A DNA stretch of 64,000 bases from Echiichthys vipera (GCA_963691815.1 OY829653.1:2454444-2518443), one strand, 5' to 3'; positions 47,231 to 60,351 are shown, counted from the first letter of the stretch. Notes: a model not told the origin generated them from the sequence alone. Numbers and translations are program-made.

Positions 47231-49059
47231 TGGGACAAAAGAGGCCCCCTCTCCCCACTAGGGATAGCTCAGAGCAGCAGAAAAGGAGAGGAAAAAGGGG
47301 GGAGGAAGGGGCAAGAGGGAGTGGAAGGAGGGGGTCCTATTCGCCCAGCTGCATCCAGACCATCCAGCCCCTTCTGTGCTTGTAACAGTGGGGCGGGGCA
47401 GTAGGGGGCTCGCTGCGGGACCCTGTCCTACCCCTCGTGTAGGCTCCAGAGTCCCCACACGGTCCGCACCTGGACCAACCCATTTGCCTAATTATGAATG
47501 AGCAGATCCAGGCCGTGTCCGAGCACTCTACAGCCCAAGCCGCTACCGGGCCCCGGACAATGCGCCCCACTCAGAGAGGCCTTCGAAAGCAAACGATCAA
47601 ACTGTAAGCGGGAGGGGGGGGGGGACATAAAAGCCACTCCCAAAGAAAGGAGAGAAAGAAAAGGGGGCTAGGCGAGACATCCAACTCGGGGTCACAGCTA
47701 CAGTGTGCCATGAAACACCTGCTCCTGTACAGCTCTGCTAATTACAGGGGAGACAGCTGGCCCCTCGCAGCACACACACACACACAGCGCTGTTGCTGCT
47801 GGGGAGCTGGAGTTAGGATTACTGATTTGGGACTGTGTGTTTTTACAGGAGTCAACTATTTTAATCCGCCGCTGATTCAGGAAACAATTTAACAGTTTTT
47901 GCTCGGCTTCTGTCCGCGTCCTAACCCTCCTCTTTATTCACGGCGCACACCTCAGAGAAACGCGTGTTGACTGGAGCTCTCGCCGTGTCCTACATCGCTC
48001 AGCGACCGTGGCCAAATGACCACACGAGACAATAAAGCGCGGTTAAGGTGGCTTTGAAACAAGTCCATCGGGGAGACAGATATCGAGAACTAGCCAACTG
48101 GACGAATTCCAAGGCTTCGGCCTCAAATTAAATCAGTGCTTTAAGCCGACCGAGGAACCACATGCTTTTTCAAGTGCCACGAGGAGCGAGCAGTACTGAG
48201 TCTTTTCAACAAACTGCAGTGACCAGAGTGTAATCAATGGCTGCTGGAAAGAAGGTTTTACTGATACTTCATACAACTTTCATCTATCTGTGAATGACGA
48301 GACCAATAAATAAACGATGGAGCGCCCTATTTCCTTTTTTTTTAAGCATCGATCTGATTTATAAGACTTTAAGGTATAAGAATGAAATAAGGGGCTGTCT
48401 TTTGTTTGCACACGACTCCAATCTATTCACATTTTGTTAGAATTAATATCTATTTTGGACCGATTATAATCAAACCACGATCACAGTCGAACTGAAAAAG
48501 GCTGAATTCGCCTTCACGTCAGCTCCTGAAAATCTCGTGGTGTGATTGAAAAACCCTATTTTAGACCAAGATGATTGTAAGGTGCAATGGAAATTCTGTG
48601 TGTTTTCTCTCCTTCTAATAACGACATTGACGTTCCGGGTCGGTCAGGTGCAGATCGGGTACCTGGACAATCGTCCTCTTCCTTCCATATAAACCCACTT
48701 CATGGCAAAATAAAAAATTTGAATAATAAAATGTTCACATTACTGTCTACCTCTGCCTACGCTGTCGTCCATGAATGAGAAACAGCAGCAGTCCAAAAAC
48801 TGAAGATGCAAGGTACTATACTTCTCTTATAAACAAAACTTTTATAAAATATATATGCATATATATATATAAAAGAAAAACTTAAAAATATTTCTTATAC
48901 TTTTTAGTAAAGCAAGCAGTGCCTTCTAAAATATCTGCTTGATTGTTTGTAAATTTTCTGGAAAAACAAAAATGTGTATTATAATAATAATCATAATAAC
49001 AGTAAATAATTATTGAACAAACACGGACGAAACTAATGATTAAAAACGGATGTGGTTCC

Positions 49060-52000
49060 TTAAGAGAATATTCGGATGGCCTGCGTGACCTGGGTGTGGC
49101 ACACGGGGCACTCCGGGTGGTTGAGCTCACAGATTCGGATGGCACACTCCATGCAGAAGAGGTTATGGCCACAGGGCACCAAGGCAGCCGTCACTTTGCT
49201 TTCAAAGCAGGTCATGCAGTCCCGCACGGTGGCCGGCGGCGAGTCCGGCACTGGCAGACGGCCCGGGAAACCCTCGCCGGCTGAGGTGGGCTCGCTGTGG
49301 GCGCGGCGGGCCTGGGCGTGAGGTGAGCCTGACACGGCCACGATGCTGGTGACTGAAGAGTTGTTGTTGCTTCCGCCTCCGCAGGACTCGGTTAAGCCGG
49401 GGGAGAGTCTGGTCAGGGGGAGCGGGAGGCCACCGAAGCTCTTGGACCGCTGCTGGGCGTAGAAGGCCACCTGTTTAGGGTAGTCGGGGTCGCCCCAGCT
49501 CTGGGTACCCTCGGATCCAAAATAAGAGCACGGCTTCTCTCCGGAGCTGGAGAAGTTGCTCTTGTTGTAGATTCCCCCTCCCTCGCCTCCTCCTCCTCCC
49601 CCTCCGACCATGGCATCTGAGAAGTTCTGGCGGTAGCTACTGGTGAGAGGCTTGCGCTGGCCCCCCTGCAGCCCCCACACCTGCTGTAGCCGGCTCTCCA
49701 GACCACCGCTGCTGCCCGCTGGGCTGCTTCCACCGTTCGGCCCCAGACAGTCATTCTCATTATTGTGGTCGTGCAGGCCTCCTGTTCGGAAGGCGATGTG
49801 TGCTTCAATCTCCTCGCGGGCCCGCTCGGCGTTGCTTGGCGACCCTGTGATTTCAAAGACAGGGTCGCGGTCTCGACTGGGAGTGACGATGTATGTGCAG
49901 GTTTGCTGCTGGATGCGTTTGATGGTGGAGCCTTTAGGCCCCACTACCAGCCCCACGACACGGTATGGCACTCTCACCTGAATGGTGGTCTGACCTGGCA
50001 ACGGTGTGGGCGGGGAGCCGCTAAACGACACCCCCAGCTTGTTGCGGGATGCCCGGAGCATGGAGAAGTGCTCTGCAGCAGAGATGATTTCACGGCGGGC
50101 CAGTGCAACATCCTCCTTCCGGCCAGTGATTAAAAACACCGGCTCCTCTCCTCTTACGGGGGTTTTGATGTAGGTGTTGGTCTTGGCCCTCAGGGCTTTG
50201 ATCTTGCAACCTGCAGAGTCAACAACATACATTGTAAAATGAATAAGCATCATACACCAGGCGTTGACACATTGCGAGACACATTTTGTGACTCACAAAT
50301 CAAGTGTAATGGTGAGAATACACTTTGTTATCAACCTAACGAACAGAAATCCTCACAATTTTGATTTATGCACCAATTGTGACCAGTTTAACTCGTCGCA
50401 GCTTTTTACTGGGAAAGGATACACAGAGTAATTACCATGATTTATGAGGTTTCCAGCACTTAGCATTAGTGTATCCAGTGCACTTATTTATTAGGGCTAA
50501 ATCAGACACACAGCTTACTAAGAGATACATGGGTGTTACAGAGGCATTGGCCAGCGTCGACGTCGGGGCTTTAAAGACCAGATGCAACCACTTCCTGACC
50601 TCTCCTTGAACTTCCACACAACACAGTCGACCCACGTGTGCTTTTTGTGCCGTTTGTTGTTCTGCATCTGCGCTGTTTCTGATCAGACTGCGATAGTTTC
50701 CTCTGTCAGGGGCTTTTAAGGCAATCTCACTGTGAGAGAGTGCAGGTTAATGTTATCTCATGACAAATGACCTGACATTGTAATGGGACAGAACAGGACA
50801 TAGAGTAAATCAGTAATTATTTAGGAGGAGTGTCGGGTGCGTTTGAGGTCAAGAGGAACACGTAAAGACTCTCCCTGAAGAATCACTCGGGTCAGTTCTC
50901 ATTCACAAATCCAGGCAGCTTCCTCATTAAGACATTTATTGACGACTTCCTCGTCTCGGCCTCGTCTTAAAGAGGCCGATGCATCTCTACGGACAAACAG
51001 GAACCACCGGGCACCTATTCAGTGAACAAATCCCGGCTCATCACACCAGACTCCAGGTGCCTCTGATCACACAGCGCATCACTGCATTACCTATCTGAAA
51101 ATCACAGCAGCAGGTATCAAAAGGCTCAAAGAAGCCTTAAGTTGAAGACGAATGTCGCTCTAATGCCACTAAATGGGCCCACTTTGTTCAGGAACACTTA
51201 CTTCCCAGGGAACCGGAGTGCGGACAGAAGGATAGTGACGCTCTGAGGGTTTAGTATCGCTCATACCCAGGATCTGCAAATGCCCCAGACCTGTTCGTGC
51301 CACAGAGGACCAACGAGCAGCTGCCAAACGCCTCCTCTGTGACTACTTTGCACCTTTTATTTATCTGACATGAACGCCCCAATTAAAGAATTATCTGTCA
51401 ACACAATCGGCGAAGAAAACCAGAAATTAAGGTCAACGGAGCCAATTTTATTTTGCAGCCGATGAACCGTGTTGTGAGGGGCGCCTGCGATTCCAAACAT
51501 AAGCCGCCCTCGATGTGAGGAGCTCCAGAGGAAGGTACACGAGCATCCTCGGTAATCAACGCCTGTGACTCTGACAGGAGAATACAATCATACCCGAGCC
51601 TGTCCTCGTGGCCCGATGCTCGTGTTTACCAGATCCACCAGCGAAGAAGGGGGCGTGTGCGTACAGCAGACTAACGAAGGCCCCGAATCAGACAAACAGC
51701 TCCTCTCAAATCCCCCCAAATCAGCACTTCTTCTCGGCCGAGGCAAGAGGGCCCTCTCGCCGCACTGCATCCACCCTCCGGCCGCCTTCGGTTACCCCGT
51801 TAAAATGCAAAACTTACACTTCAGAGTAAAGAATAGGGGACGCAATGGGGGTACTCGGTAGCACAGACGAAATGCACAGAGCCACAACAGCGAGGGAGAA
51901 AGGGGCGTGTTAGTGGGGGGGGGGGGGGGGGGGGGGACGCTATCTCAACTCCTCAAAACCCCCTGTGACAATATTCGAGACCTGTTTGTTTTTCAGGATA

Positions 52001-52221
52001 AATCAGGGTTCGCTGATGGTGCCGTGCCCACCCTGCGGTCTTTGTGCTTCTCTCAGCCCGACCCCCTTATTTCTCCCTCTCCTGACAGGCAACCATGTGG
52101 CATTGAGAGTGTGCAGTGGAGTGGGGCTCATGAGGAGCCCCTTGTGCTGAGCTCCAAGGCGTGACTCCCATTCAGCTTTTAGATGCTATACTGCCCTCCC
52201 GTCCCTGTCCTTGTTTTTTTT

Positions 52222-52255
<34 letters not shown>

Positions 52256-52753
52256 TCTCTCTCACCCCTGGGTTCATCACAACAGATAACGAGGGGGTGC
52301 AGCCACGAGGAAAACCTACTTTCGGCTTCAAAAAACCAACTCAGGCTCGAGCTCAGCAGCTCAAATGCACGTGGATATGGAAGAGGGATGGAGTGAAACA
52401 CCACCTGACAACATCTACACAACACATTCACCGCAAACCAGCAAAAACATGAGAATATTTAGTTTTTTTCTGATGTTTTCTTTTGTTTTAATGATTCTTA
52501 AAAAAAGGGGGGTTCCCATTTCCTGGTGCAACTTCTCGCTGAGTCACCCTTTAAGGCCATCCCGTGTGTCTGGCTCTGTCTTAACGCGCCCCTCCCCTCA
52601 CCCCCACCCCGACTTTCACACCTTTGTTTGACAGCTGCTGTCATTCAACTTCAGCTCTTTGTTCAATAAAGAGGAAAAAAAAACCAAACTGTAAGAAAAA
52701 AGGCACAACTGTAACGTGTCTGGAATTGAACTTTCCAACTCCCCTCGTTTGAG

Positions 52754-52789
<36 letters not shown>

Positions 52790-53949
52790 CAAGTGGACCA
52801 CGCTTGCTCCATTGTCCAATTGTGTCACTGGGGCAGTGCGCAACATAAACAACGAGCTCAATACATATTTTTGGAAAGAGGCACCACCACCACCACCTCC
52901 TCCACCACCACCACTGAGACCAAACGTGTACATTTGGTTATTTCCTCAGCCATTAATTCAAAGTGCAGAGACATTCCTCTCTCCGCCGGCTGCACGTTGC
53001 CTTTTTTGAACAGTCTGGCGCGTCTCAGACGACAAAGGAAGCAAGTGCTCTCCGTGCTCCAGTGTGTCTGTGCGCCGTGACATTGATGGCGTGGATGTAG
53101 AATAATTCGCCCAGGAGGGAACGGGGGGGCTCTCTCTCTCTCTCTATCCCTCTCTCTCCCCTCTCTCTCTCTTTCTCTCTTCAGTAAAAAAAAAAAAAAA
53201 TCACTCAAAAAGCCAAAAAAATAAATAAAAACACAAAGCGACGGCCCGACTTGTTTCAAACGCGTGCGCGTAACGACGAGTGCACGGGAACTTGCGAGCA
53301 GGAAAAAAAAGTGGGAGGCTGATGTCTCGGGGGAGTACAAAAAAACACGCGAGCACACACACACACACCACTCCCTTTTCTTTGTCAAATAACACCAGGT
53401 AACAGTTAGGGAACAAAACAGTAAAAAAAACAAGAGCGCACGGGAACGCACGGCGGGGCGGACGCGGCGCACTTAGCGGGATAAAAGCGCAAGTTTGGAG
53501 GGAAATAATTTGCAAGCCAGCGGTTTACCTTGTCTCCCCACTATTTCGGCCACATGTTCAGAGCTGGGCACTGGGACGCATTCTGTTATGTTGCAGCCTC
53601 GTCCTTTCGTCTCACTTGAGGAGCTCTCGTACAGGGCGCACAACTTGCTCTTCCCTTGCAGGATCGCCGTGTCCCCGCCACCTCCGACGTTGTTCGTGTG
53701 GTTGTGGTGGTTGTTGTTATTGTTACTCCGGTCCTGTACTCCTGTTGTTGGGGCTCCGCCGCCGTCCTCGCCTTCCCCGAGCCCCAGCAGAGACAACTGG
53801 CCCAGCGCGACCCTGAGGGCACGGGAGTCGTCTTCCTCCTCGTCGGGCGGCACAAGGAGACCTTCGCCTCCGAAGCCGGAGCCGGCCAGATCCCCGGCGA
53901 AGCCCCCATTTTTCTCCATGATCCCTGCTAGAACCAGCAGGCTAGGCAT
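49060..53949 (-). CDS. mex3a: mex3a: RNA-binding E3 ubiquitin ligase MEX3A, 2 coding exons
   Basis: Coding exon 1 is 53949-53529 and exon 2 is 50210-49060, joined across a GT..AG intron of 3.3 kb into 523 aa (human 520). The start MPSLLVLAGIMEKNGGF matches the family N terminus and has a GCC before ATG. KH domain 1 (about 122-190) has GRQG at 138-141, and the intron falls inside this RNA-binding loop. KH domain 2 (about 214-280) has GPKG at 231-234. After a low-complexity Ser/Gly region comes a C-terminal C3HC4 RING: Cys472, 475, 487, His489, Cys493, 496, 508, 511, ending QAIRIFS. MEX3 proteins bind mRNA 3' UTRs post-transcriptionally and can ubiquitinate partners. MEX3A is linked to progenitor and stem-cell states. 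Exon 1 also encodes an Asn/His run. The frame stays open for 51 codons upstream to an ATG at 54102; I prefer the conserved start. Confidence 0.96.
51915..51936. repeat. Poly(G)22 tract in mex3a intron
   Basis: 22 G on the plus strand, hence C22 in the mex3a pre-mRNA. Confidence 0.95.
52225..52252. repeat. Poly(C)28 tract in mex3a intron
   Basis: 28 C on the plus strand, hence G28 in the mex3a pre-mRNA, a strong G-quadruplex candidate 288 bp from the complementary tract at 51915. The rest of the intron (50220-53520) shows only simple GA/CT runs near 52757 and 53130. Confidence 0.95.
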
Positions 53950-55070
53950 GGCTAACAAAAGAGTGTGTGAGACAAAGACAGGGGAAAGAGACTGGAGAAA
54001 CAGCACCCGTGCCGCCTCCTCCTCGCCCCCTCCTCCTTCCGATTCCCCCCTTTGCGCTAGTCCCTCCCATAGACCGGCCCCCTCTCTCTCGATCCGCCAC
54101 ACTCTCAGTACAGTAGTCTCTCTCCGATCCGAGCTCCAGGCAAACGGGACACAAGGCCGTCTGCACGATGGATGGGGCGGGCGATGTGTTGCTCCACCCA
54201 GTCTGGTTTACACAGCTCCCCTCCTCGCCGAGACAAAACGAGCCGCCCTCCCGTTGTACCATTCCGTCTCAGGTTCCCGAGCCCGTGGCATCCCACACCG
54301 AGGCGCCTCCGTCACCTATAGAAAAAGGAAGAAAAACACCTCATCGGGGTTTTTTTTTTTCTCCCCTCCTCCTCCCGCACCGCACTCGCGTTCACGCACA
54401 CTCGTCCGCAGGCTCGAGAGCTGCAGTGTTTAAAGCCTGAGCACCGCATTTGGGCGACTTATGTAAGAAAAGCCGGGATGTAAACAGTCGCGTCTGAAAA
54501 AGGGGCAAGTGCAGTGCGCACATGGCCGTCTGGAGAAGGATGATGTCAACTTTATCACTGAGAAACCAAAAAAACGAGCAGCTTCTGCATTTTAGGAGGG
54601 GGGAGGGGGGGGGGTCGTGGAGCATCTGACGGGCATTTTTGGGAGTTTGTGACATTTCTTTGAAAGGGAGGGGGGGGGGGGGTCCGCCCACCTTTATGTA
54701 GCCGTGCTTTGCGGCAGGTCACCGCGTTTTTGTCTACGGCGCCGTTGCGCATGAGGATGTTATGTATAGAGGGGGGAGAGGGTGTATTGGTGGTGGTGGT
54801 GGTGTGTGCGTGTGTGTGTGTGTGTGGGGGGGGGGGGTCTGTATACGAGGAGGAGAAGAGAAAGGGAGTTGTCAGACAGGCGTTGCAGACCCTATGCAGC
54901 GGGGAACATCAGAAAAGCCCTCGCACATTTCCCGTTAAGAAAAACACACACACGCACACACACACACACTCACACACACACACACACACACGCGGGCTTG
55001 CAGCAGCAGCAGCAGCCCCGGTGAACAAAGAACCGCGCCGTTCGTATAGACTCCCCAAGATGTCCTCGAC
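53950..55070 (-). promoter_or_regulatory. mex3a: GC-rich mex3a 5' UTR / promoter region
   Basis: CpG- and G/C-run-rich sequence upstream of the mex3a start, with poly(G) runs near 54600-54615, 54667-54682 and 54826-54838, a GT tract at about 54805-54826 and a CA tract at about 54943-54990. It has the character of a CpG-island promoter, but I see no convincing TATA box and cannot place the transcription start. Confidence 0.4.
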
Positions 55071-58000
55071 AGAAACCACGCCTGACGGCATGGTTGTAGT
55101 AGGCTACAACACAAAGACTCAAACTGCAGCGATGCTCACTATAAGAATATTGATACATAGAAATCCACATTTTGACACAGTTAACCCTCAGTCAGACATT
55201 TCCCCTTTTTAGAACATTGTTTAGGTTTCAAACAGGTAGAAAAGTACCTGCAACTCCCATTCACTCGCACTCAAACCTGGAAATGTGCATTTACCTGCAA
55301 TAAACCAATCAATACACTAAAGTGAGGGCATTTCACATGTGATGTAATTGTTTTCTGACTGGGTTGTAATTTATTACCACACTCCAGCATCAATAAAGCT
55401 TTGAGGAAACGTCGGCCCTGGTGTGTAAATTGCCACACGTGTGCAACTGATGTCCTCAAAGTGTCTTAACTGTAGTACCCATCTGTACATACATACATGC
55501 ATGCATGCATGGTGGGATGTATGAGTGACGTAAGGATCTACCTGAATGACAAGGCGAACTCTGGGGATGTTTGAAAAACCAACAACAGCATCAAATGCTC
55601 CACTACTTCCCTGTTTGTTTTGATTTCTCCTCCTCACCAGAAAACAGAGATCTTTACACGTGTTGCAGGGAAACGCTGGACTTTGTGTTCACTGATATCT
55701 AAATTGCTGTTGGATGAAATTCCTGTGAAGTCTCTTGATGTGTTTGCTCCGTGTTCCCACGAGAGGAGGTGTTGAATTCACTCGGATAACTTGTGCATTT
55801 TAACCCCGTCCAGCAAATCCGATGTATCGCTCCCCCACCGCGTGTGGCGTTTTAACTGGGTTTCAACCGTAATGACAAAAACACACACACGCACGCACGC
55901 ACACACGCCGCCTTCCATTTTGCCTTATATGACACACTGAGCATGGCATGTGACTCCTGGAGACATTCTGCATGAATATTTTAGCATTTCTAGTGAGAAC
56001 GCCTTCTGCCTTTTAATAACACATAAAACGGAGCAACAGTGTAATCACAACACTCTTCAAACACCAGCTCTGGAAATAGAAACAATACAACTGTTGTGAT
56101 AAAGTGGCACCGCAAAGACGGAGCAGGTGTATTTACATGTATAATCACAGTCTAGACGCACTCTCTGGGTGCCAATCAGGGACGGGGTTCGTTCCCCCGA
56201 GGTTGCGTTGCAGACGAGAGCTCGCAGGGAGACTCCTGGTGTGAGTCCAGGATTAAAAACATCCCCGCTCCGCACAATAACGTGGATGATAAAATAAAAA
56301 AAACAGCAGCAGGAGAACAGGATTGCGTGATAAATGAAGGAGCAGAGGGTGGGCTCAGGAGGTCTGCCCCCAATCCCCACCCCACCCGGCGGAGAGGCCA
56401 GGGGATTGGGCGGGAGCGTGGTTGGGATGGAGACGAGCACCCCACGCAGGCCCGCGAGGGCCAGCCTCTCGCGGTGCGCCGAATATGCCAAGAGGTCGTC
56501 TGGATTTCCATTAAATGGGGTCCTCTGGGAGTCCAGAGCCCCGATCAATAAAAAGCATGGATCTGGGTTAGTGTTTCTCCCCCTGCTGTCTGCCTGGATG
56601 TGTGAGTTTGGTGTGGCCCATTGGAGGCCTGATTGGTGATGCTGTTGTACACCATAACCTTGGTGACCCTGAACTAAACTGTCTCTGTTCTCTGAATGCA
56701 CCGCAGCAGGTCTGGTTTTCATTCAGGCCTCACTGTCTATTGCTGTGGGCTACAATTGTCATTTGTACACTCGTGTGTGCGTGTGCGTGTTAGCTGCAGG
56801 ATACTTGTGAAGCCCTGAGTGCTGAGGTCATGTTACTTGCACATAAAAAAAAAAAAAAAAACCCTCAATGATCTTGACCATCTGGTCGTCGGGTGCTGTT
56901 TCTCTTTTTTTCCCCCGGATGAAAGGCTGACTGGCATCTTTGGGGAGCTGCTGTGGTTTACTGTGCCGCAGAGACACTCACACACACACCGACCTCTTTG
57001 TCCAGGAGGCCGTGCAAATATCGCTTTCACCTATGGACATATGTGTCTCTCTAAAGGGGACAGGCTTAACAGGCTGTAAAGACATGTCTGAGAATCCCTA
57101 AAGGACAACCCTTTGACTTCCAGGGACAGATGTCCTTTTCAGGACTTTTCGGGTGCCCCGCTGTCCCTTGAATGAGGCTTGTGCGAGCACAAAGGGACGT
57201 GTTGGCTAAGCACCACGTGCCAGAGTGAGCGGGCTCTCGGGGATGATGTAAGACCTCATGCAAATGATACCACATCTTGTGCTCATAAGCTGACGAGAGC
57301 CGTGGGGTCGATCAGCTGACCTGACCCAACTCTAAATCCAGAGGCCACTTTGTGCGGGGCTTTTCCCTCCTCTGGTTTTCTCTTTTTTAACTTTTATTTG
57401 CTCCTGTTTGTTTTTATTTGTTGTGAGCTCTTTCCACAGTCGAGAGGACAGCAGCAGCAAAACAAGTGCTCACAGACGGACCGACAGCACATAATGATGA
57501 TACAGTGGAATAAAAAATAGAACAATAGTTTAATAAAAACAGAGAGAAGTGGGTTCGGAGAGGTGCTTTTAAAATAACAACAACTCGTCACATTTAAAGT
57601 AACTGAGTGTTTCTTTTCTGCAGGTCGACCGACACACAGGGACCCAGGAAATGACGCCCTTTCATCCCAAACTCTGTTCTGTCTTTGGGGTACGTCGGCG
57701 AAAACCACCACATTAATCAAGCCCCTTTTTATATACAACACAGTGTCGTCAATGTGTGTGTTACACTCACAGATCTGACGCGTCTATTGTGTACGTTCAT
57801 TCACTTTTTACAGTGATTTGGGACTTCCTCAGTGAGCGGTGTGACCCACGTGATGACACTAAAGTGGTTATTTTAATTGGATCTATTCATATTCAAGGCC
57901 CCGCATTGAAAAAAGTGACATTTCCAGGTGTCTTTGGATTAAGCTGCTACATAAATACAGTGAAAGTACAGGAAATGAGCGATCCACAGAGAGATGCTCC

Positions 58001-58407
58001 CGTGTTCAGGCCTTTAAACGAGGCATCAGGACTTCTGTACGTCATGATGTCATAGCTAGAGGTAGAAAGCGCTGTTACAGTCATCCCCCGGCTGCAATGA
58101 CAGAACCGGAAACACTGACCAATCCGAGCAGACCAGGCTTTTTTAAGGAGGGGGGTCTTAAAGAGACAGGCGCGCTAAATCAGACACTCATTATGAGATA
58201 AATAAATGTGGTTTTGTCAACATTAAAGCCTGTAAATGTGTAAATGTTCTAGTGGAAACTGGAAAATACAAGCACCAACCTGAAATTGAGCATAATGTGG
58301 GAAGTTTAAATGACTCTGTCAATCATTTAGTCTATAAATGGTGATAAATGCTGAACACGTGGTTTCCCCGAGCTCAAGGTGACACGTTCAAGAACCTAAA
58401 CGATATT
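55071..58407. other. Intergenic region upstream of mex3a, no gene seen
   Basis: No splice-supported coding sequence or interspersed repeat was recognised. The 221-codon minus frame at 56057-56722 has no domain and no family resemblance. A moderately GC-rich block at about 56150-56560 could be a conserved regulatory element, but this cannot be judged without comparison. Confidence 0.4.
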
Positions 58408-58752
58408 TATTCATTCCTTTTCAACCTCTTGTCCCTGTCGGGGGCGCGGGGGGCTGGAGCTGATCCCAGCTGACATCGGGCGTGAGGCAGGGGTCCACCC
58501 TGGACAGGACGCCAGTCTATCACAGGACACATAGAGACGAACAGAGACAGACAACCATTCACACCTACGGGTGATTTAGAGTCATCAATGAACCGAACAC
58601 CTGCACGTCTTTGGACTGTGGGAGGAAACCGGAGAACCCGGAGAAAACCCACGCAGACACAGGGACAACATGCAAACTCCACACAGAAGGGCCCCAGCCG
58701 GGATTCAAACCAGGAACCCTCTTGCTGTGAGGCGACAGTGCTAACCACCACA
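58408..58752 (-). mobile_element. tRNA-derived SINE, family 1, antisense, near full length
   Basis: Tail TTTTCAACCTCTTGTCCCTG at left. It has the complete core and a minus-strand head with the B-box-like GGTTTGAATCCCGG and GCACTGTCGCCTCACAGC. It is the first interspersed repeat met after the mex3a domain. Confidence 0.85.
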
Positions 58753-58904
58753 CATTTGTGAAACTGGAACCAGAGAACAAATGCTTCGGTTTAACAAACA
58801 CACGTCTGCACTTTTTCCATCTTTAAACACAGTTAAACACAAGTTCACCTGCTGCACATGAAGCTGGTGACCTACACACACGCTCACCTCACCCTCTACC
58901 GACG

Positions 58905-58905
<1 letters not shown>

Positions 58906-58940
<35 letters not shown>
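58906..58940. repeat. (CA)n microsatellite
   Basis: About 35 nt of CA. 58941-59770 holds nothing else I recognise. Confidence 0.9.
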
Positions 58941-58942
<2 letters not shown>

Positions 58943-59780
58943 CAGTGGGATGTTGTGATCGGGAGAGCTGGTGTCATCTGGGGGAATGAGTCAGGTAGTA
59001 TGACTTCATTGCTTATTTCAGGGTATTAGGTCATCTCTCTCACTTTCTCCCCCCCCTCCCCTCCCCCTCCTCCTCCTCCCACCGTTGCTCTAATCACATT
59101 GATGCCGTAGTGACACGCCTAGTGATGAGTAAGGCTCACCTCGCCGCCTGCTTCCCGTACGGTGGTGATCTCACACGCGTCACACGAAGCTTTGAACTCT
59201 CGAAGTCCGCTGCTCGGTCGGTCGTCGCTTTAATCTCGGCATTCATTTCTCATTTTCAGACAATGTGTCAGTTGATGTGGATGCTGCTTCTGCTGACACA
59301 ATGAGGGATTATGTTTTTTAATCTGCTAAAGGATTAAGTCACGGGGTCAGTATCACACCGTAGAATGACTAATTGGGTCACATTTGAATTACCGGGGTGT
59401 TGTCAGTGATTTATGATGAAATCAACTCACACCTGGTTACGCACAACGCATGTTTTTAGTACACAAAGTGTTAAAACCACTAATTTAAATCAGCGTTTGA
59501 ATGTGATTACATACAATTTTAGACAAACCTTAACGCCCGTGGTGGAAAGTAGATAAATACATTTACTCGAGTGTCGTTTGCTTCAGCTGTGCTTCTTCTC
59601 ATCACTCCTTAGATTAAGATTTTACACACAGAACATGTGATCACTTTATAGAATATGACACAATACAGAGAATAAAACAATAAACAACGACGATATATAA
59701 AGTCGATTCGATTATCTCCACTTTTACCGACTACGTTCAAATATAAAACTCTCTGGAAGGACCATTATGAGTCCTTTTAA

Positions 59781-59981
59781 GGGCGCACTCACACTGTCCC
59801 TACGTACCGTGCCCCAGGACGTTTCACGGCTAAAGTCTAGTTCCTTTGACCAGTGTGAGTGCAACTGTACCGCGCCTAGGAGCAGCACGCTTGCCGGCCA
59901 CGCTTGGGAGAGGTGGGCTTTAGTAAAGCCTTTGCACATGTACGAGCGCGAGTGTGCACACGTGTACGAGCTTGAGGCCTA
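59781..59981 (+). mobile_element. Harbinger-like element copy F, 3'-truncated
   Basis: It begins GGGCGCACTCACACTGTCC after TAA and follows the family through CCTAGGAGCAGCACG. It stops at GAGGCCT (59981), before the shared coding frame. Confidence 0.75.
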
Positions 59982-60351
59982 AAAGTGCTATATGCGACAT
60001 TCAGAGTCAGGGCCGGGATCGCCTTTACGCCGCTCTTTCCTCTGACATCAAAAGCAAACATGGAGGTGGTTGAGCCAAAATGGCGGCCAAATGGCTAGAA
60101 TACCCCTTGCTCACTGAGCGCTCAATAAGGGTTGACTTTGCGTTTGAAAGGGTTAACACAAGTCGAGGGTTGGGTCCATTTCAGTGTGAGCGGCGCTCTA
60201 GCGGGGTAATTAGCGCCCGGTCATTGGTAAGCATCGCTCCCAGGTTGTGACAGAGGTCATATCTGAATTTTCACGACCTGAGGTTAACCCGTGTTGACGT
60301 GCTTTGAATGGACAAGAGGGAAATTTTGTGGTTTATTCTACACGACATTTA

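Larger units (their letters stand above)
41174..49059 (-). other. mex3a: Probable long 3' UTR of mex3a
   Basis: About 7.9 kb follows the mex3a stop. It has no credible coding frame and none of the SINE, MITE or LINE copies seen elsewhere. It is rich in T/A runs and short AU-rich stretches. Around 43360-43450 the minus strand reads GGATGCACTTAAGCAATTGT then ACCAACCTGTCTGAAACACA, which looks like a conserved UTR block. Vertebrate MEX3 mRNAs are known for long conserved 3' UTRs. That this whole interval belongs to one mRNA is inference. Confidence 0.5.

Noticed and set aside
53495..54433. 312-codon plus-strand frame
   Set aside because: It is antisense to mex3a exon 1 and its GC-rich 5' region; Pro/Ser-rich with no family match.
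56057..56722. 221-codon minus-strand frame
   Set aside because: No conserved domain, no splice signals supporting it, composition like ordinary GC-rich non-coding DNA.
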